Part shown: piece by piece, positions 1 through 5,664 of the stretch | Numbering within the stretch: position 1 is the first letter of the stretch | Layout of the letters: each line of letters starts with the position of its first letter | NCBI GenBank assembly: GCA_025350985.1 | Contig: JANXWU010000060.1 | Span: 1-5,664, forward strand | Length of the DNA: 5,664 nt | DNA from: Spartobacteria bacterium | Lineage (GTDB): Bacteria > Verrucomicrobiota > Verrucomicrobiia > Chthoniobacterales > Chthoniobacteraceae | Direction: 5' to 3' | The notes under the pieces: generated by a model | Database searches by the model: none | Seen by the model: only the letters and a program-made list of their open reading frames with translations | Told to the model about the DNA's origin: nothing | Translations under genes and position numbers: made by a program

Positions 1-3279
<3,279 letters not shown>

Positions 3280-3370
3280 AGGGTGATGCAGTTGAGGTTG
3301 CCGCGGTCAAAACGACTCGCGCTTCGACCGATTTTGTTACGCCGTTAAAACTCCGCGCTTTCTGTCCCGT

Positions 3371-3425
3371 ACAAGACAAAAGAACGAAAATCGGAGCCCG
3401 ACCCGCGGGCCACGATTTTCGCTCT
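3371..3425 (-). terminator. Two-part hairpin plus T-rich tail, probable attenuator or terminator before rpoB
   Basis: A 9-bp perfect outer stem (CGAAAATCG 3385-3393 with CGATTTTCG 3413-3421) encloses a 2x2 mismatch and a 5-bp inner stem (GCCCG 3396-3400 with CGGGC 3406-3410) closed by a five-base loop. Three further pairs are possible at 3381-3383 and 3423-3425 beyond one mismatch. In the minus-strand transcript the stem is followed by TTCTTTTGTCTTGT, ten U in fourteen, which fits an intrinsic terminator or partial attenuator. The tail is interrupted, so read-through is likely. An RNase III processing site is the main alternative. Confidence 0.6.
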
Positions 3426-3539
3426 GCTGAACTCTGGATTTTTTGCCGACTGAAGGATGGAAGTAAGCGCTTCGGAAATTTTGAAGGACGGATTCTCTAA
3501 TCGAGGTTAAAGGCGCGCGCAAGCAGAAAGTTTGCCCCG

Positions 3540-3545
3540 CGTCAA
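3540..3545 (-). promoter_or_regulatory. Weak -35-like TTGACG between rplL and rpoB
   Basis: TTGACG on the minus strand lies just past the first hairpin after rplL. It matches five of six bases of a sigma-70 -35 box, but the hexamers 16-18 bases downstream (near TTGCGC) are poor -10 boxes. It could be a weak promoter that serves rpoB past the first hairpin, or chance. Confidence 0.2.
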
Positions 3546-3565
3546 GTTTTCAAAACAACCGCGCA

Positions 3566-3593
3566 GCCATCCCGAACCCGCGCCCGGGATGGC
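3566..3593 (-). terminator. GC-rich hairpin 14 bases after the rplL stop codon
   Basis: A perfect 9-bp inverted repeat, GCCATCCCG (3566-3574) and CGGGATGGC (3585-3593), has a ten-base loop and lies just downstream of the rplL stop. In the transcript the stem is followed by UGCGCGGUUGUUUUG, so the U-run starts late and is short. It may act as a weak terminator, as a 3'-end stabiliser that protects the abundant L7/L12 message, or as a processing signal. The stem is certain; the role is inferred. Confidence 0.5.
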
Positions 3594-3607
3594 CACGCAA
3601 AATTGTT

Positions 3608-3991
3608 TTACTTGATCTCAGCCTTGGCGCCCGCTGCTTCGATCTTTTTCTTGATCTCTTCAGCTTCTTCCTTGGTGACACCTTCCTTAACGGTCTTCGG
3701 CGCGCTCTCGACCAGCGCCTTCGCATCGGCCAGGCCGAGGCCCGGAACCGCCGCGCGCACTTCTTTAATCACGCCGATTTTATTGGCGCCGATTTCCTTG
3801 AGGATGACGTCGAAGGTGGTCTTCTCCTCAGCCGCCGGAGCAGCCGCGCCGCCCGCGCCAGGAGCTGCCGCCGCTGCGACTGGAGCCGCCGCGCTGACGC
3901 CCCATTTGGTTTCGAGTTGCTTGACGAGATCAGCCACTTCCAAAACGGTGAGGCCGCTCAATTGATCAACGATTGTATTCAGGTCTGCCAT
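3608..3991 (-). CDS. rplL: 50S ribosomal protein L7/L12
   Basis: The acidic stalk protein, present as multiple dimers on L10. It recruits and activates the translation GTPases (EF-Tu, EF-G, IF2, RF3). The 127-residue length is typical. Residues 1-32 ([26 protein letters not shown]...) form the dimerisation domain that sits on L10. Residues 33-54 are a flexible hinge made almost wholly of Ala, Gly, Pro and Val. Residues 55-127 are the factor-binding domain, with [33 protein letters not shown] and the C-terminal GAKAEIK, all close to the family pattern. The ATG at 3991 is chosen over an in-frame ATG at 4030 because family homology starts at MADLN; the upstream 13 residues look unlike L7/L12. 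No Shine-Dalgarno sequence is seen. It lies 141 bases after rplJ and 328 bases before rpoB. Confidence 0.98.
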   Translation of the reverse strand: MADLNTIVDQLSGLTVLEVADLVKQLETKWGVSAAAPVAAAAAPGAGGAAAPAAEEKTTFDVILKEIGANKIGVIKEVRAAVPGLGLADAKALVESAPKTVKEGVTKEEAEEIKKKIEAAGAKAEIK

Positions 3992-4132
3992 GGTATTTTG
4001 CGGTATCGTCGCGCCCGAGGCTTCGGACATTTCAAGCGGCCTGACCGACCACTCGACGAGGAACCAGTTGGTTGTTGGTGTTGTGTTTAACCGCGACGCG
4101 GATTGCTCCGGCAGCGCGAGAGTCTTGGAAAA
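3992..4132 (-). promoter_or_regulatory. rplJ-rplL intergenic segment with modest RNA structure
   Basis: This 141-base gap is non-coding. A 6-bp pair, TCGTCG (4006-4011) with CGACGA (4054-4059), could enclose a small hairpin CCGA-GGCT-TCGG (4015-4026). An ACCAAC-rich unstructured stretch (minus strand, about 4063-4084) lies upstream. Such a fold could set translation of rplL, which must be made in several-fold excess over L10. No promoter or terminator is evident, so rplJ and rplL are probably cotranscribed. The function is inferred. Confidence 0.3.
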
Positions 4133-4642
4133 TTACGCGGCGGGTTCCGCTTTTGCCTTGAGCACGCGGGCGAGCGACGAGGCGGGTTCGTTGAGCAGGC
4201 GCACGAGCGTCGCCGCCGGGGAGTTGAGCGTGCCCAGCAATTTCGCCAGCAGCACTTCGCGCGAAGGCAGCTCGGCGATGGCCTGCACTTGATCAACGGA
4301 GAGAACCGCGCGGTCGAGCACGCCGAGTTTGATCTCCGGCTTCTTAAATTCGGCCACGAAACTTTTCAGAACCTTGGCCGCCGCGGCCACGTCTTTGTCG
4401 CCGTAAATGACGGCCGTTTGTCCCTTGAGGTCGCCCAACTCCGGCAGCCCCGCTTTGGCGGCGGCTTTGCGAAGGAAGGTGTTTTTGACGACGTGACATT
4501 CGGCCTTGGCTTCGGACAAACGTTTCCGCAGCTCAGTGAACTGTCCCACGTTCAGCCCGGTGTAATCGGTCACGAGCAGATACGGCGACGCATTCAGCTT
4601 CGTCTCGAGTTCATCGACGATGATGGATTTTTCGGGGCGCAT
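4133..4642 (-). CDS. rplJ: 50S ribosomal protein L10
   Basis: L10 anchors the L7/L12 stalk to 23S rRNA and in many bacteria represses its own operon by binding the mRNA leader. The 169 residues match the usual 165-175. The N-terminal rRNA-binding domain shows MRPEKSIIVDELETKLN, the conserved DYTGL block (26-30), LRKRLSEAKAECHVVKNTF (38-56) and a GLPELGDLKGQTAVIYG segment (65-81). The C-terminal region, about 125-169 (LPSREVLLAKLLGTLNSPAATL to VLKAKAEPAA), is the long helix on which L7/L12 dimers dock. The start is the only suitable ATG and has no Shine-Dalgarno sequence; the preceding bases are AT-rich. It lies 46 bases after rplA, so cotranscription is likely. That gap is too short for the usual L10-binding leader. 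Confidence 0.98.
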   Translation of the reverse strand: MRPEKSIIVDELETKLNASPYLLVTDYTGLNVGQFTELRKRLSEAKAECHVVKNTFLRKAAAKAGLPELGDLKGQTAVIYGDKDVAAAAKVLKSFVAEFKKPEIKLGVLDRAVLSVDQVQAIAELPSREVLLAKLLGTLNSPAATLVRLLNEPASSLARVLKAKAEPAA

Positions 4643-4650
4643 TTTGGGAA

Positions 4651-4685
4651 AATTATGAGTTAGGAATTATGAATGATGAATGACC
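4651..4685. repeat. Degenerate heptamer tandem repeat between rplA and rplJ
   Basis: Five consecutive seven-base units are readable on the plus strand: AATTATG, AGTTAGG, AATTATG, AATGATG and AATGACC. The consensus is close to AATTATG, and units 1 and 3 are identical. The tract fills most of the 46-base gap and is much more AT-rich than the flanking genes. It also supplies the A/T-rich leader of rplJ. Similar short heptamer repeats are known from other bacteria, notably heterocystous cyanobacteria. The origin here is unknown. Confidence 0.6.
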
Positions 4686-4688
4686 CGA

Positions 4689-5396
4689 TTACGCTTTCAG
4701 GAAACTCGAAACATCGACGCGCACACCGGGAGACATCGTCGCGGCCAGCGTCACATTGTGCACGAATTTTCCCTTCGCCGACGTGGGCTTCGCTTTAATC
4801 ACCGCATCGATCACGGTCGTCGCGTTTTCGGCCAGCGCCTTGGTTTCAAAAGAAAATTTGCCCACCGGCACCGCGACATTGCCGTTCTTGTCGAGCTTGA
4901 ATTCCACGCGACCCGCTTTCACCTCGCGCACCGCTTTCGCCGTGTCGTCGGTGACCGTGCCGGTCTTCGGATTCGGCATGAGGCCGCGCGGTCCGAGCAC
5001 TTTGCCGAGCTTGCGGACTTCCGCCATCGCCGCCGGAGTCGCCACCGCCACGTCGAAATCCTGGAAACCTTCCTGGCACTTTTTGATCATGTCCTCGAAG
5101 CCCACGAACTCCGCGCCCGCATCCCTCGCCGCCTGCGCCGCCGGGCCGGTCGCGAAGACGAGCACGCGCACATTTTTACCCGAGCCATGCGGCAGCGGGC
5201 AGGTGCCGCGCACCATCTGGTCGGATTGTTTCGGGTCAACGCCGAGCCGAAACGCGAGCGTCACCGTCTGGTCGAATTTCGTCGCCGGAAAAGTCTTGAG
5301 CAGGCCGACCGCGTCCTCGATGAGGTGCTGCTTTTCGGGATCCGCCGCCTTGAGTTTGTCGAGCGCGGCGCGGTAACGTTTGCTTGGCTTGGGCAT
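4689..5396 (-). CDS. rplA: 50S ribosomal protein L1
   Basis: L1 binds 23S rRNA helices 76-78, forms the mobile stalk that helps release deacylated tRNA from the E site, and in many bacteria represses its own mRNA. The 235-residue length is normal. Conserved features are the domain I strand FDQTVTLAFRLGVDPKQSDQ (41-60) followed by MVRGT, the domain II block VRVLVFATG (77-84 region), and the L1 signature GKVLGPRGLMPNPKTGTVT (131-149). Next come the GRVEFKLDKNGNV strand (162-174) and the C-terminal ATMSPGVRVD (219-228). In that last motif the usual Gly after Thr-Met is Ser222. The frame stays open upstream of the chosen ATG at 5396 nearly to the window edge, but L1 homology begins at MPKPSKRYR and the upstream translation resembles nothing. 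No clear Shine-Dalgarno sequence is present. It is the first gene of the visible cluster. Confidence 0.98.
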   Translation of the reverse strand: MPKPSKRYRAALDKLKAADPEKQHLIEDAVGLLKTFPATKFDQTVTLAFRLGVDPKQSDQMVRGTCPLPHGSGKNVRVLVFATGPAAQAARDAGAEFVGFEDMIKKCQEGFQDFDVAVATPAAMAEVRKLGKVLGPRGLMPNPKTGTVTDDTAKAVREVKAGRVEFKLDKNGNVAVPVGKFSFETKALAENATTVIDAVIKAKPTSAKGKFVHNVTLAATMSPGVRVDVSSFLKA

Positions 5397-5508
5397 GTTG
5401 GGTTGCAGTTCCAGCGAGCGGGATGCTCTCCTGCGGTTTGGGTTTCTCCGCTCTCGATCCAGCCATTTCGCCGGGAAAAGCGAGAGGTCAGGAGGAAAGC
5501 GGACGCGC
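5397..5508 (-). promoter_or_regulatory. Putative structured 5' leader of rplA
   Basis: About 105 nt would separate a start at the predicted promoter from the rplA ATG. Two folds are visible. The first pairs CTCC (5446-5449) with GGAG (5491-5494) and CTCTCG (5451-5456) with CGAGAG (5481-5486), giving a ten-pair stem broken by an asymmetric internal loop (4 versus 1 bases). The second pairs GAGC (5416-5419) with GCTC (5425-5428) and CAG (5412-5414) with CTG (5431-5433). L1 usually regulates its mRNA by binding two helices joined by an asymmetric loop, so an autoregulatory site is plausible. I did not match a specific L1-binding consensus. Confidence 0.4.
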
Positions 5509-5536
5509 AGGCTAACGGACAAAACCCGCTTGTCAA
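5509..5536 (-). promoter_or_regulatory. Candidate sigma-70-type promoter for rplA
   Basis: On the minus strand a perfect -35 hexamer TTGACA (5531-5536) is followed after 16 bases by TAGCCT (5509-5514), which matches the -10 consensus at three positions including its first T, A and last T. An AT-rich tract (about 5537-5553) lies immediately upstream of the -35, like an UP element. Transcription would start near 5502 and give a leader of about 105 nt. The -35 is convincing and the -10 is weak. Confidence 0.5.
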
Positions 5537-5573
5537 AATAATTTTCCATTTGGTAATGGCTCACTTTGAAAAT

Positions 5574-5630
5574 GTCATTCTGAGCGCAGTGGAGTTCGCC
5601 CACGCGAACGGAACGCAGTCGAAGAATCTC
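5574..5630. repeat. Palindromic intergenic repeat element (REP-like)
   Basis: The element runs from TGTCATTCTGAG to GAAGAATCTC. Outer inverted arms ATTCT (5577-5581) and AGAAT (5623-5627) and a perfect core hairpin GTTCGC-CCAC-GCGAAC (5594-5609) make it an imperfect palindrome. The motif CGCAGT occurs twice in direct orientation (5585-5590 and 5614-5619). I recall closely similar TGTCATTCTGAGC...GAAGAATCTC sequences as dispersed intergenic repeats in several bacterial groups. That is memory, and only one copy is in this window. Confidence 0.6.
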
Positions 5631-5631
5631 A

Positions 5632-5646
5632 TGCACTCCCCGTGCA
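5632..5646. repeat. Small hairpin next to the palindromic repeat
   Basis: A 5-bp perfect inverted repeat, TGCAC (5632-5636) and GTGCA (5642-5646), surrounds TCCCC. It abuts the palindromic element and may belong to the same repeat unit. No T-run follows on either strand within the window, so it does not look like a terminator. Confidence 0.35.
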
Positions 5647-5664
5647 GCGACACGCCACAAAAAC

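Larger units (their letters stand above)
3280..3607 (-). promoter_or_regulatory. rplL-rpoB intergenic control region, 328 bases without a gene
   Basis: This gap holds no credible gene. In transcription order it contains a GC-rich hairpin just after rplL (3566-3593), a weak promoter-like TTGACG (3540-3545), about 110 bases with no clear signal, a long two-part hairpin followed by a T-rich stretch (3371-3425), and the last 90 bases before rpoB. Those 90 bases contain a 5-bp inverted pair CGGTC/GACCG (3304-3308 and 3326-3330). In E. coli the same gap holds an attenuator and an RNase III processing site that lower beta synthesis relative to L7/L12. A similar role here is inferred from position and structure only. 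Confidence 0.6.

Noticed and set aside
3302..3311. TTGACC near the rpoB start as a promoter
   Set aside because: No -10-like hexamer occurs 16-18 bases downstream, and the start codon would follow almost immediately.
3337..3522. 61-codon minus-strand open frame between rplL and rpoB
   Set aside because: It runs through the strong hairpin at 3385-3421, has no recognisable protein features and no ribosome-binding site. It is better explained as leader RNA.
3992..4030. Thirteen-residue upstream extension of rplL (start at 4030)
   Set aside because: L7/L12 proteins begin at the MADLN-like segment; the extra residues have no family counterpart and overlap the candidate RNA fold.
5397..5660. N-terminal extension of rplA to about 323 codons
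   Set aside because: The frame happens to lack stops, but it translates the palindromic repeat and the promoter region. L1 homology and normal length begin at the ATG at 5396.

Overview
The window carries the distal part of a bacterial ribosomal protein / RNA polymerase cluster, all on the minus strand. Read in the direction of transcription (high to low coordinates) the order is rplA (L1), rplJ (L10), rplL (L7/L12) and rpoB (RNA polymerase beta). rpoB runs off the left edge after 1093 codons. Nothing on the plus strand looks like a gene; its long open frames are antisense shadows of GC-rich coding sequence.

Organism: a GC-rich bacterium. The RpoB N-terminus, the RpoB insertion domain, starts without Shine-Dalgarno sequences and a dispersed-repeat-like palindrome suggest Verrucomicrobiota or a nearby lineage of the PVC group. 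This rests on remembered family resemblance and is tentative. Gene order is the usual bacterial one, but rplK, normally a few bases upstream of rplA, does not adjoin it.

Layout: (1) 5397-5664 is non-coding. It holds a palindromic repeat-like element (5574-5630), a small hairpin, a candidate promoter with a perfect TTGACA (5509-5536) and about 105 nt of potentially structured leader. (2) rplA, 4689-5396. (3) A 46-base rplA-rplJ gap made mostly of a degenerate AT-rich heptamer repeat. (4) rplJ, 4133-4642. (5) A 141-base rplJ-rplL gap with weak RNA structure. (6) rplL, 3608-3991. (7) A 328-base rplL-rpoB gap with two strong hairpins, probably an attenuation, termination or processing zone. (8) rpoB, 1-3279, with no frameshift or internal stop.

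Function: L10 and L7/L12 build the ribosomal stalk that recruits translation factors, L1 forms the mobile stalk at the E site, and RpoB is the large catalytic-core subunit of RNA polymerase. Their clustering allows joint control, while the hairpins before rpoB would let beta be made in smaller amounts than L7/L12. I found no defence system, mobile gene, CRISPR array or new gene system. The points of interest are in the intergenic DNA and in two protein details: the RpoB insertion and a Gly-to-Ser change in a conserved L1 RNA-contact motif.
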